A stretch of DNA of 64,000 bases, from contig NC_081556.1 of NCBI RefSeq assembly GCF_963082655.1, positions 66,207,727 to 66,271,726 on the forward strand, in the 5' to 3' direction. The notes under the pieces were generated by a model. That model was not told the origin of the DNA, made no database searches, and saw nothing but the letters and a program-made list of their open reading frames with translations. The stretch is from Stomoxys calcitrans (taxonomy: Eukaryota > Arthropoda > Insecta > Diptera > Muscidae). Of the stretch, positions 51,012-60,800 are shown piece after piece (within the stretch, counting starts at the first letter, position 1; every line of letters begins with the position of its first letter). The position numbers and the translations under genes were made by a program.

Positions 51012-53097
51012 TCTTATATATAAAAATCAATTTGTGCTTGTTTGTAGGTTTGTTTGTGTGTTCCTTTTAGACTCAGAAACGGCTAAACCGATTTTCTTGA
51101 AATTTTCACAGATGGTGCATAATGATCCCGTGGTGAAAATAGGGTACATTTTTTGATATCTGAAGGGGGGGCGGACCCTCCCCCTTACTCTAATTTTCAG
51201 AAACGCCAGATCTCGGAGATGGGTGGTGCGATTTAAGCGAAATTTTGTTTGCTCTCTTATAGTACCCTAAAAATAAAAATTTGGTATCCAAATTTCGGAT
51301 GGGGTACTTGGGGGGCCGCCCCACCCTAAAACCTACCAAATATATATTTAGACCAATCACGACAATATGGGACTCAAATGAAAGGTATTTAGGATAAGAA
51401 AACGTATCTGATATCCATTTGTCGAACCAAGTGCTAGGGGGACCACCCCAACCCCCAAAACACCCCTAAATCGGACATATTTACCGACCATGGCAATATG
51501 GGACTCAAATGAAAGGTATTTGCGAGTAGATTACGAATCTGATATCCATATGTGGGATCACGTTTCTGGGGGTCCACCCCTTCGCCAAATCACCCCCCAA
51601 ACAGGACTTATTTACTGACCATGGGAATATGGGGCTTAAATAAAAGGTATTTGAGTGTAGAATTAGAATCTGATACCCAAATATGGGACCAATTATTTGG
51701 GGGGCCGCCTCTCCCCAAAAACATCCCCTAAAAGGGACAAATTTACGACCTTAGCCATATAGAGCTCAAATGAAAGGTCTTTTGGAGTAAAGCACGAATC
51801 TGATATCAATATTTGGGAAAAGTGTCTATGGGCCAACCCACCCCCACAACAATACCCAAATAGGAAGTATATGCTGACTTTTGGAATATGAGGCTCAAAT
51901 AAAAGGGTTTGTAGAGTGGAATACGCCCATCCCCCAAAACACCGCCATAGCCGGTCAGGTTTGCCGACTATGGAAATATGGGGCTCAAATTAAAGGTATT
52001 TGGGAGTAGACCACGTATCTGATATCAATATTAGGGACCAACTGTCTAGAGGACGTCCCACCACCATAACAACCCCCAAATAGGACGAATTTGCTCACCA
52101 CGACTATTTGGGTCGTAAAGAGAGTGAAACTAAATATTTATAGCTTTTAGGGCCAATACCCCAAACTGGACATATTTGCTGACTATTGCAATAAGGAGTT
52201 TAAATGAGATTATAAAACGAATTTGATATCCAATTTTGAGGCCAATGGCAATATGAGGTTCAAATAAATGATATATAGATATATGAGAATAGATAGAGTA
52301 GTCAATAAAATGATATATAGATATATGAGAATAGATAGAATAGAGAATAGCACGTTAAATGAAAAGTATTGAGAGCAAGAATTGATACCCACTTTCGGGA
52401 CCAATTTTTGGGGGTTAACCCCTTTCCCAAAATACCCCACAGGCAGCATTTTTTAGTGACCATCACAAAATGGGGCTCAAATAAAGGTATTTGGGAGTAG
52501 AATACGACTTTCATATCCAAATTTATATTTGTAGCATGGTACATCCAAATTTGGGACCATGAATTTAGGGCATCACCCCTTCCCCAAACGCCCCGCAAAG
52601 GGTAAACATTTTTCGACCATGCCAATATGTGGTATTTAATATTAGAAAACTAATTTGATAACCTATTTTTGGCCATATGTTTGGGGGACGCCTCATCGTG
52701 TGAACTTCCCTAAACCAATGGCAATATGGGGTTTAAATAAATGGTTTTTGGAAGAAGAGCACGATGTTGATATTTTTCAGGGCCAAGTGTCTGGGGGACA
52801 ACCTCTCCCCCGAAAACACCACTAAATCAGACATCATGAGAATATCGGGCTGAAATAAAGTATTTTAAGAATGGAGTACGCCTTATATCCAAACTTTAAT
52901 TCGTAGACCAATAAGGATCATATGGTATTCAGATAAAGGTACTTATATTGCTAAACAATTAGTCAAGCGATATACTATATTCGTAGCATGGTATTTCACT
53001 AAAAGCTCTTCAATTGTCGAAAATACATATTTCAAGGAAACTTTTGTTCCATATAAAGTAAAAGAAGGCACAGCGCAGCGGGCCCGGGTCAGCTAGT
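51012..53097 (-). mobile_element. Helitron-like tandem-unit element H1, complete-looking copy b
   Basis: About 2.09 kb. The left end is ATCTTATATATAAAAATCAA then TTTGTGCTTGTTTGTAGG and GACTCAGAAACGGCTAAACC; the right end is GCGGGCCCGGGTCAGCTAGT. The interior has about ten units with GCAATATGGG(A/G)CTCAAATGAAAGG, GAATCTGATATCCA and GGGGG(A/C)C(C/G)(A/T)CCCC. 52270-52350 duplicates AATGATATATAGATATATGAG. All frames across it are shadows. CTAGT at one end, with AACC outside, resembles a Helitron 3' end (CTRR) but the hairpin is not clear. Confidence 0.6.
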
Positions 53098-53124
53098 AAC
53101 CTTATGAAAACTATTTTACCCGGG

Positions 53125-53460
53125 TATCTTGGTGGTTTTGTGGGTAGTTGTTGTTGTAGCACATGTCTGCTGGTGAGCAAGTTCGCTCTGGTCCAAAGCA
53201 GCCATCGCCGCCTGAACAGGGTGGCCATTGGTTATTTAAAGGCGCCAATAACTTGTCTTGTCATTAGGAGCATCATAGGCACTCAGTATTTGTGCAAGAG
53301 TCAATGACGCCCGGCCTCTCACTGATACTCTCAGTGCAGGAGCATTCCACTCTCCGCAACCTGTGGGAACGCCCGGTAGCTAGCAGCTAAGCTTCTCGTG
53401 ACAGCAATAAACACCACACAGATCGGACCTTAATGTTCCAGCCAGTTTTGTGGGTAAAGC
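53125..53460 (-). mobile_element. SINE-like element, RTE-headed, minus strand
   Basis: In inverse order: ACTGGCTGGAACATTAAGGT, TGTGTGGTGTTTATTGCTGTC, ACGAGAAGCTTAGCTGCTAG, AAATAACCAATGGCCACCCT, CGGCGATGGCTGCTTTGGAC and the tail GTGCTACAACAACAACTACC. The head matches the 5' region of the RTE-like LINE (27540-27790) and the tail is a CAA repeat not found there. 53461-53762 after it has no gene. Confidence 0.6.
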
Positions 53461-53762
53461 CTCGGGATTTAATTGGAATTTTGAACATTTTTAAATATGT
53501 GATTTCTTGCTTGACACTCAAAAATTAATTAACTTGTTTCTTCTTGCTCTGATTGGTCGAAGCAGATTTGCCGAAAATTTTAAATGTCAGGGCGAATCGA
53601 ATTTTCTTCGCCCTGTTTACAAATTTTGACATACCAAGTTCCCAAAAAAGATGCTTTGTTGTAGCAATTCGCCGATGCGGCAGAGTAGAAAATTTTTCAG
53701 ATATTCGACTTGGTATTCGATTAAAAAAGAACAAATGAAAATTAAAAAAAAATATATTAATA

Positions 53763-54757
53763 AACAAGTGAAAGCTAAGTTGCTAAGTTCGGTCTGGCCG
53801 AATATATACCCTCCACCGTTGATCGCATTTGTCGAGTTCTTTTCCGGGCATCTCTTCTTAGACAAAAAAAAAAAATTAAAAGAAAAGATTTGCTTTGCTG
53901 TTAGAGCGATATCAAGATATGGTCCGATTCGGACCACAATTAAATTATATGTTGAGACCTGTGTAAAATGTCAGCCAATTCGAATAAGAATTGCACCCTT
54001 TAGCGGCTCAAGAAATAAAATAGAGAGATCGATTTATATGGGAGCTGTATCAGGCAATAGACAGTTTCAGACCATAATAAATACCTATGTTGATGGTCAT
54101 GAGATGATCTGTCGAACAAAATTTCAAGCAAATCGGATAATAATTGCGACCTCTAGAGGTTCAAGAAGTCAAGATGCCAGATCGGTTATGAACCGATTTG
54201 AACCTTATTTGGCACAGTTGTTAGATATCATAACAAAATACTTCGTGCAAGATTTCATTCCAATCGGATTAGAATTGCGCCCTCAAAAGGCTCAAGAAGT
54301 CAAGACATAAGATCGGTGTGAATGGCAGCTATATCAGATTATAGACCGATTTGAACCATACTTGGCACAGTTGTTGAATATTATAACAAAACACGTCGTG
54401 CAAAATTCGATTTCAATCGGATAAGAATTGCGCCCTCTAGAGACCCAAGAAGTCAAGATCCAATATCGGATTATATGGCAGCTATATCAAAACATTTACG
54501 GATATAGCCCATTTACAATCCCAATTGACCTACACTAATAAGAAGTATTTGTGCAAAATTTCAAGCGGCTAGCTTTACTTCTTCGAAAGTTAGCGTGCTT
54601 TCGACAGACAGACGGACGGACATGGCTAGATCGACATAAAATGTCAAGACGATTAAGAATATATTTACCTTATGGGGTCTCAGACGAATATTTCGAGTAG
54701 TTACAAACAGAATGACGAAATTAGTCTACCCCTATCCTATGGTGAAGGGTATAAAAA
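53763..54757 (+). repeat. S-family repeat, near-complete copy
   Basis: Starts CAAGTGAAAGCTAAGTTGCTAAGTTCGGTCTGGCC in pieces (CTAAGTTCGGTCTGGCCGAA, TATATACCCTCCACC), ends GACAGACGGACGGACATGGC, TTATGGGGTCTCAGACGAAT, CCTATCCTATGGTGAAGGGT and ATAAAAA. The interior repeats blocks of about 150 bases: AGCTATATCAGATTATAGACC, TTGAACCATACTTGGCACAG, TTGTTGAATATTATAACAAA, ATTTCAATCGGATAAGAATT and GCGCCCTCTAGAGAC. The outer ends TATACCCTCCACC and GGTG(A/G)AGGGTATA are inverse of each other. No ORF; mobilising machinery unknown. Confidence 0.7.
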
Positions 54758-54879
54758 GATTTTAAGATTGGAAAAAAATTTTTTTTTGAACCCGATAAAA
54801 AACAGACCCGTAAAAAACGGTTTATTAAAAAGCCATTAAAAAATATATACCATATATCGATATATCAGCATGCCTATGT
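54758..54879. other. Short A/T-rich link
   Basis: Contains AAAAAACAGACCCGTAAAAAACGG and ATATATCGATATATC. No feature. Confidence 0.3.
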
Positions 54880-55090
54880 CAAGGCATAAATCACCAATCC
54901 TATGGTTGACCACCATAAATGATCTATTACGGATGCCACTGAGGAGGGATTTGAACCAGTCTGCTATGCAGACGATGTTATAAAACTTCTAAGAGCTATG
55001 CAGAAGGGCCGAAAGGGTCTTGCATATGGCATATGACTGGGCTAGACCCAGAGGTCTCAATTTTAACCCAGAGAAGACTGAAATATGCCT
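54880..55090 (+). mobile_element. LINE 'B' reverse transcriptase palm fragment
   Basis: Translation (two frames) gives SPILWLTTINDLLRMPL, GFEPVCYADDVIKLL (catalytic YADD), WARPRGLNFNPEKTEICLF. It joins the segment missing between the fragments at 13040 and 8400, so together they show the LINE 'B' RT order. Inverse orientation to copy 1. Confidence 0.7.
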
Positions 55091-55138
55091 GTTTTTTATA
55101 TAAAAAAAAGATATGACCGCCACCATTCAAGTAAACTA

Positions 55139-55374
55139 TTGGGTTGCCCAAAAAGTAATTGCGGATTTTTCATATAGTCGGCGTTGACAAATTTTTTCAC
55201 AGCTTGTGACTCTGTAATTGCATTCTTTCTTCTGTCAGTTATCAGATGTTACTATTAGTTTGCTTTAGAAAAAAAGTGTAAAAAAGTATATTTGAATAAA
55301 GTTCATTCTAAGTTTTATTAAAAATGCATTTACTTTCTTTTAAAAAATCCGCAATTACTTTTTGGGCAACCCAA
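55139..55374. mobile_element. Mariner-type MITE, complete copy
   Basis: 236 bases: TTGGGTTGCCCAAAAAGTAA, TTGCGGATTTTT at the left and AAAAATCCGCAATTAC, TTTTTGGGCAACCCAA at the right, perfect inverse over about 32 bases, with TA on both sides (55137-55138, 55375-55376). The interior has GCATTCTTTCTTCTGTCAGT and no frame. Same family as 12481 and 24489. Confidence 0.88.
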
Positions 55375-55375
55375 T

Positions 55376-56246
55376 ATATATATTCTTGATCGTCGCGACA
55401 TTTTATATCGATGAAGCCATGTCCGTGCGTCCGTCTGTCTGTCGAAAGCACGCTAACTTCCGAAGGGGTAAAGCTAGCCGCTAGAAATTTTGCACAAATA
55501 CTTCTTATTAATGTAGGTCGGTTGGGATTGTAAATGGGCCATATCGGTCCATGTTTTGATATAGCTGCCATATAAACCGATATTGGGCTTGACTTCTTGA
55601 GCCTCTAGAGTGCGTAATTCCTATCCGATTGGAATTAAATTTAGCACGACGTGTTTTATTATATTATCCAACAACTGTGCCAAGTGTGGTTCAAATCGTT
55701 CAATAACCTGATATAGCTGCCATATAAACCGATCTTGGGTCTTGACTTCTTGAGCCTCTAGAGTGTGCAATTCCATTTTAATGAAATTTTGCATGTAGTA
55801 TTTTGTTATTATATCCAACAACTGTGCCAAGTTTGGGTTAAATCGGTTCATAACCTGATATAGCTGCCATATAAGCCGATCTGGGATATTGAAATCTTGA
55901 GTCTTTATAGGTCGCAATTATTATCCGATTCGCCTGAAATTTTATACGACGGATCCTCTCATGACCATCAACATACGTGTTTATTATGGTCTGAATCGAG
56001 CCCCCAAAGGGCGCAATTCTTATTCGAATTGGCTGACATTTTACACAGGTCTCCCAACATATAATTTAATTGTGGTCCAAACCGGACCATATCTTGACAT
56101 CGCTCTAATAGCAGAGCAAATCTTTTCTTATATCCTTTTTTTTTGCCTAAGAAGAGATGCCGGGAAAAAAACTCGACAAATTCGATCCATGGTGGAGGGT
56201 ATATAAGATTCGGCCCGGTCGAACTTAGCACGCTTTTACTTGTTTT
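55376..56246 (-). repeat. S-family repeat, near-complete, inverse copy
   Basis: Inverse of 53763-54757: GATCGTCGCGACATTTTATA, CCGTGCGTCCGTCTGTCTGTC, TGTAGGTCGGTTGGGATTGTA, three blocks with CTGATATAGCTGCCATATAA and CGATCT(T/G)GG, then GGTGGAGGGTATATAAGATTC and AGCACGCTTTTACTTGTTTT. Pairs with the forward copy over almost 0.9 kb; ends 234 bases before the Elk S6 exon donor. Confidence 0.7.
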
Positions 56247-56480
56247 TTACTTAAATCTTCATTTAATCCCAGTAAACATTGGTTCACCTGCTATTTTTGG
56301 TTCTCATTTCAGGTTGTTTTCCGCTAAAAAAGCTAGAATTAAGGACCCTTGTAGCCGAGTTGGTAACCTGCTCGGGTTATTAGTATGGGCTAATGCACTC
56401 AATTTCCACCAGAGAATTTTTCTATGTGAGTCTGATTTTAGACAGCCATTATAACATTTCCTACAATAGCTGATAATTAC

Positions 56481-56599
56481 CTGATGTAGTGCTGTAAAGT
56501 CCTTCAGATCACGCCATTTGCTTTCATACAATGAGCGCCTAGTGTACATCCGTTGAATTATAGCAGTTACATTTCCAAACACAACGGCATGCATCAGAG
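56481..56599 (-). CDS. Elk: Elk potassium channel exon: end of S6 and start of C-linker
   Basis: A 119-base minus-strand exon with acceptor TTGCCTTTACAG before 56599 and donor GTAATT from 56480. The first two bases (CT) complete an Ala codon; 39 codons follow, ending on a codon boundary. It encodes [34 protein letters not shown] and TALHQ. HA(L/V)VFGNV(T/A)AIIQRMY is the inner-helix signature of KCNH channels (the gate of the pore), and DLKDF begins the C-linker. It is the first Elk exon in the window in gene order; its predecessor, expected to encode the pore helix and GFGN filter, lies more than 7.4 kb to the right and was not found here. Confidence 0.95.
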
Positions 56600-56639
56600 C
56601 TGTAAAGGCAACCAAATATACTGTTATTAATAGAAGTTA

Positions 56640-57239
56640 ACTTCATTTTTTCATTATGGATTTAATTTGCTTTTCTGTTATTTAACATGTAGCTATTTAA
56701 GCGACCTTTTCCTCAACCTCAAATGAAAACCAAACTGTTATGAACTTTCGGTAAAGTATATTTTCATATTGTACTAAGTACATTCGCACGAAGCTTACCA
56801 CATTCTTTTAGACGACATAATACCATGGCGAAACAAATAAAGGTGGTCTCATTTGTACAACAACCACAAATCATATGGTGCAATACGCCATCTCATCATC
56901 AGGATGTGGTTTCCTGTGTATACTTGTGCAGGTAAAATGAGAGAAACTCAAACAAAGAGAACGTGCAAAAAAAATGGGTGTTTGATGCGAATGTAAACAC
57001 AGAACTGACAATTTAATACCGCAAAATGGCCGCGTGTTTTCAGCTGATCGCCTAACAGCAGCTGTATTAATCCACCTTGACATAATACAAGCAAAAGTCA
57101 AACAAAGACATTTTAATTTACATTTAACTACATTTTCAATTATTTGAAGTGAAATGTATACTTAGCAGCGACACACAGTGCCGTGAGTTCATAGTAAAGT
57201 TGGCCCAAATAGAGGGAGTTAACGTAGGCGGATGAAACT
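56640..57239. repeat. MITE-like repeat (56826-57130) in Elk intron
   Basis: GGTGGTCTCATTTGTACAAC, CAAATCATATGGTGCAATACG, CCATCTCATCATCAGG and AATGAGAGAAACTCAAACAAAG are found again, inverted and split, at 27341-27501 and 30766-30880. Non-coding; ends not clear. The rest of the interval is AT-rich with no gene and is the intron upstream of the S6 exon. Confidence 0.45.
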
Positions 57240-57355
57240 TGGCAAGATATTTTATATTATTATAGAAAACTTGGGAACAAGGACCATATAGGTTCACGTT
57301 TTGGAATAGGTCCCATATATGCCGATCTTCTGATTTTACTTCCCAAGACCACAAA
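57240..57355. repeat. S-family scrap
   Basis: GGAACAAGGACCATATAGGTTC and GGTCCCATATATGCCGATCTTC are S-type phrases. Confidence 0.4.
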
Positions 57356-57740
57356 TACTGAGTGCCTATGATGCTCGATATGGCAAGGCGAGTTATTGGC
57401 GCCCTTAAATAACCAATGGCCTCCCTGTTCCTGCGGCGATCTGTAGTTTGGAAAGGAACGAGCTTGCTCACCTACAGGAGCTTGGTGAGGATCTCGAGCT
57501 CTATATGCAAATGTGGCTACAACAAGAACAACTAAAGGCACAGGTTGCGGGCCGCACCAGCTCGTGCACAACTACTGAGTGCCTATGGTGATCGATATGA
57601 CAAGTGCTTTAAATAACCAATGGCCACCCTGCTCCCGCGGCGATCGGTCCTTTGGACCGGAACGGGGTTTGCTCACTTAAAGGAGCTGGGCAAGAATCTC
57701 CACCTCCACATGAAAATGTGACTACAACAACAACAACAAA
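57356..57740 (+). mobile_element. Two SINE-like units in tandem
   Basis: The first unit (about 57356-57530) has TACTGAGTGCCTATGATGCTCG, AAATAACCAATGGCCTCCCT and TGTGGCTACAACAAGAACAAC; the second (about 57566-57740) has CTACTGAGTGCCTATGGTG, AAATAACCAATGGCCACCCT, CTTTGGACCGGAACGGGG and TGACTACAACAACAACAACA. Both are body and tail of the RTE-headed SINE-like family; heads are truncated. Confidence 0.6.
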
Positions 57741-58512
57741 ATGCACATTTTCTATATGATTTCCCTCAAATTTTAAATATATGGTCCATATGGACCGATC
57801 TGATTTTCATCCGATTGCGCTGAAATTTGAAGCACAGAATTATATTACACCTCACAAGGCCCATACCGAATATGATCCAAATCGGACCATATTTGGATGT
57901 AGCTACAATACTTTATATACCGATCTTTCGATTTTGGGTCTCGGGACCATAAAATTCATATTTTTCATCCGATTTTGCTGAACTTTGGAAAAGAAGTTTA
58001 TTTAAGATCTCTCTCCTCTGAATCCAATCGGAATCATATTTTTGTATAGCCTTTAGAGCTCTCTAAACCAATTTTACTCGATATCTGGTTCGTAGAATAT
58101 TTTTCTGGGTTGTGATTAATTTAACAAAAATAGAGTTAAATTTTCCTTTTGTCCATTTCCCTTTTGAACAATACCTGCAGTGGATGTTGGAAGTTAAAAT
58201 AACCCACTGCGCGCAAAAGTTCAGCCAAATCGTATAACAATTACTGCTTCCAGGGGTTCAAGATGTGAAATCGGGGGATAGATTTTTATGGGACTAATAA
58301 TAGATTATGGACGTATTTAGACCGTACTTGGTACGGTTATCAAAAGTTAAAACCAAACACTCCGAGTACAATTTCAGCAAAATCGGATAACAGTTGTGTC
58401 TTCCAAGGGCTCGAGGTCAAATCGGGAGATAGGTTTATATGGGAGCTATATCAGATAATGCACGGATTTGAAACGCATTACCACTGTTGTTGGAAGTCAT
58501 AACAAAACACTC
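57741..58512. repeat. S-family repeats
   Basis: TATGGTCCATATGGACCGATC, AAATCGGACCATATTTGGATG, AATCGGATAACAGTTGTGTC and GGTTTATATGGGAGCTATATC. Several diverged blocks, no frame. Confidence 0.6.
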
Positions 58513-58745
58513 CTTGTCACGAGAAGCTTAGTTGCGAGCTACCAGGCGCGTCTAGAATTTGCGGATAGTGGAGTGCTCCATACGGAGTAGCTCCAACTAC
58601 AGTCGCGGACAATCAGCGGTATCGAGTGAAGAGTATCAGTGAGAAGCCGGACGGCATCGACTCTTGCATAAATACTAAGAGCCAATGATGCTCTATATGA
58701 AAAGGCGAGTCTTTGGCGCCTTTAAATAACCAATGGCGGAACGAG
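58513..58745 (+). mobile_element. SINE-like element, truncated 3'
   Basis: GTCACGAGAAGCTTAGTTGC, GAGCTACCAGGCGCGTCTAG, GCGGACAATCAGCGGTATCG, CATCGACTCTTGCATAAATAC and AAATAACCAATGGCGGAACGAG. It shares its head with 53125-53460. The part between CCAATGGC and GGAACGAGC is deleted and the tail is missing. Confidence 0.6.
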
Positions 58746-59240
58746 CTGGCTCCTCATGGGGCTTGACTTAAACTCTCTTAAATTTGAATACAGTCGAAAC
58801 CGGATAAGTGAAATGCCAAACATGTAGAATTTTTGTTTCACTTATCCGTAGTTTTCAGTAAAGCGTAGTTCGGATAAGCGAAACACTTTTTCACTTAGGC
58901 GTATGATGGATAAGTGAAACCATATTTTCACTTTGCCGTATCAATTGCGGCTACATATTTGAAAAAAAAAACTACACATCGATTTTGCTCTCAAAAAACA
59001 TACAGAAAATTAAAAGACAACTGTTAAAGATGGTATTTTTATTAATAAAAGAAACAAAACAAATTTGTAATTCCAGTGAAGAAAAAACAAGTAATATACA
59101 TATACTATTTTGTATATAAAAAAAAAATAAAAATAATTCAGTCTTTTTCACAAGGAACTTTTCAAAACTATGTATTATATCTGTACTACAAATATATGAA
59201 TTTGTAAATTTTCGTTAATCGCCTTTTATAATGTTATCTT

Positions 59241-59990
59241 TTAGAAGTAATCTTTAATGCGAGTTTGTGCCATTTTGCTTAAAATATGTTGACATAATGT
59301 GTTTTCAATATCGTGCAATTGATTACGTACTTTAGTATTATCTGTAAAAAAGTTATTCAAAACAGTAATCGATTTTAAAGCTTCAGAAACACTAGGCTTG
59401 ATCGTGTGACTATCGCTTTCGTTTTCCGAATTCTCTTCTTCGATTTCTTCGAATCCTGTTATTTCATCAATGATATCGTTGTCAGTCAAATCTTCACAAC
59501 AGGGTACATCTTCATCAATTTCAATTGGATGATTAATTTCATCATCATCCAAAGCATCTAAAATAACATCACTTTCCTCAACGGTAGCTACATCTGTAGA
59601 AATAGTAAAACCAGACTTTCTAAAACAGTTTCGAATGCATTCTAATGTTACGTTTAACCAAGCTCTTTTAACCATATTAAAAGCTTCCAAGATATAATTT
59701 TTTTTCGAAAAATCCTTCACCGATAAACCACTTTCAAGGTGAAGGAGCTGTTTTGAAATTATAGCCCTGCGGTAATGAGCTTTGAAGGAACGAATAATAC
59801 CTTGGTCCAGGGGTTGAATTAAAGATGTAGTATTTGGAGGTAGAAAAACCAGCTTGATGTTGCCTAAAACAGTACCATCCACACATTTATGACAAGCAGC
59901 GTTATCAACGAATAATATAACTTTTTTCTGTTGCCTTTTAAAATTCAAATCAAGCTCTTTCATAATATCGGACCATATAGCACTTGTCAT
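59241..59990 (-). pseudogene. Tigger transposase, catalytic C-terminal half
   Basis: The open part has 249 codons: MTSAIWSDIMKELDLNF, KKVILFVDNAACHKC (second catalytic Asp in VDNA.CH), VFLPPNTTSLIQPLDQGIIR (third Asp in PLDQG), then an acidic stretch (residues about 140-200, EEIEEENSENESDSH) and a C-terminal IENTLCQHILSKMAQTRIKDYF-like end split here as IENTLCQHILSKM and TRIKDYF. This is the DDE_1 domain of pogo/Tigger transposases. The frame continues upstream to about 60210 (DESAFLYKALPTSTLANRK, with the first Asp) with one internal stop at about 60045, so only part is a continuous frame. Confidence 0.9.
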
Positions 59991-60264
59991 CCACGCTTTG
60001 GCGTTCGCGTAGTATTTTACCGGAATTTCATTATTTTTAAAACATCATGGGTTCTTCGATTTACCGATGCAATAAATATGTTTGTCCGTTCCATTTATGT
60101 TCGTGATAAATAAAATTGATAACCTTTCCTTTGGCATTTTTTTCCCAGATGGAGTATCTTTTCTATTGGCTAAAGTGCTTGTAGGTAAGGCTTTGTACAA
60201 AAACGCAGATTCATCCGTTGTTCATGAAGTTTTCACCATATTCCGAGAGATAAGTTGGAAGCAC

Positions 60265-60600
60265 CTTTGTTACCCAATCATTTGCTTCTGCAGTGGCCGC
60301 CGAGCTCTTTTCGCCATGCATTTTTTTAAATGAATATTTTCTCTTTTCTTCCATCTACCAAGCCATCCAAGAGATGGGGAAAAGTCCACATTGAGCATCT
60401 CAGCAAAATGCTTTGCTTTTTCCATTATTAAAGGTCCAGTTATTGTGGCCTCTTTTGAACGCATGTCTTTGAACCAAATAGACAACGCATCCTCGACAAT
60501 ACAGAGACGGTAAACAATCTTTATACAGAGATGTTCCATATTGATTAGACATGAGAGTTTTCAAACACGTTGTAGATGGCGTTTTCAAATTTACAATTTT
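60265..60600 (-). pseudogene. Tigger transposase, N-terminal DNA-binding part
   Basis: The frame 60539-60270 reads CIVEDALSIWFKDMRSKEAT, ITGPLIMEKAKHFAEML, FSPSLGWLGRWKKRENIHLK. This is the second helix-turn-helix (CENP-B/HTH_Tnp_Tc5 type, with LG(W/F)L.RWK.R). Overlapping frame 60588-60400 covers the start of the family. The first HTH is not clear, suggesting a deletion of the very N-terminus. A stop right after LQKQMIG and a frame change separate this from the catalytic part. Confidence 0.8.
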
Positions 60601-60800
60601 TCACTTATGCGATCTCAGTTTCATATAAAACAAGCATGGGGACATAAAAAATGTTTCAGCTATGCGGTTTTCACTAAAGCGGACTCAGTTACATTATATG
60701 AAGCCAAAAATTAATTGTACTCTGGGTTCGTTTTCAGTAAAGCGGTATTCTTCATTAAAGCGTATTACAGTTATGCGGTTTCGACTGTATATGTATAATT

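Larger units (their letters stand above)
7235..56480 (-). other. Elk: Giant Elk intron, about 49.2 kb
   Basis: On the minus strand the donor GTAATT at 56480 (after ...TALHQ) and the acceptor CTTTTTAG at 7235 (before MPKELKQR) bracket 49,246 bases. The two exons are directly adjacent in the conserved KCNH protein order (S6, then C-linker), and phase 0 meets phase 0, so no coding exon is required between them. The interior is almost wholly transposon-derived on both strands. Whether the intron is removed in one step or in several cannot be seen from sequence. Confidence 0.88.
58791..60787 (-). mobile_element. Tigger/pogo-type DNA transposon, complete ends
   Basis: The element runs CAGTCGAAACCGGATAAGTG to ATGCGGTTTCGACTG with TA on either side (58789-58790 and 60788-60789): 1,997 bases. 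Both ends carry extra subterminal copies of CGGATAAGTGAAA-like or AAGCGG(T/A)-like words. The minus-strand transposase shows a DNA-binding part (60539-60270) and a DDE part (about 60250-59241). It lies in the Elk intron upstream of the S6 exon. The damage is light, so it is probably younger than its neighbours. Confidence 0.9.

Noticed and set aside
56344..56400. tRNA-like A-box (GTAGCCGAGTTGGTAA) beside the Elk S6 exon
   Set aside because: No B-box follows and no cloverleaf can be drawn; treated as chance or a very old remnant.
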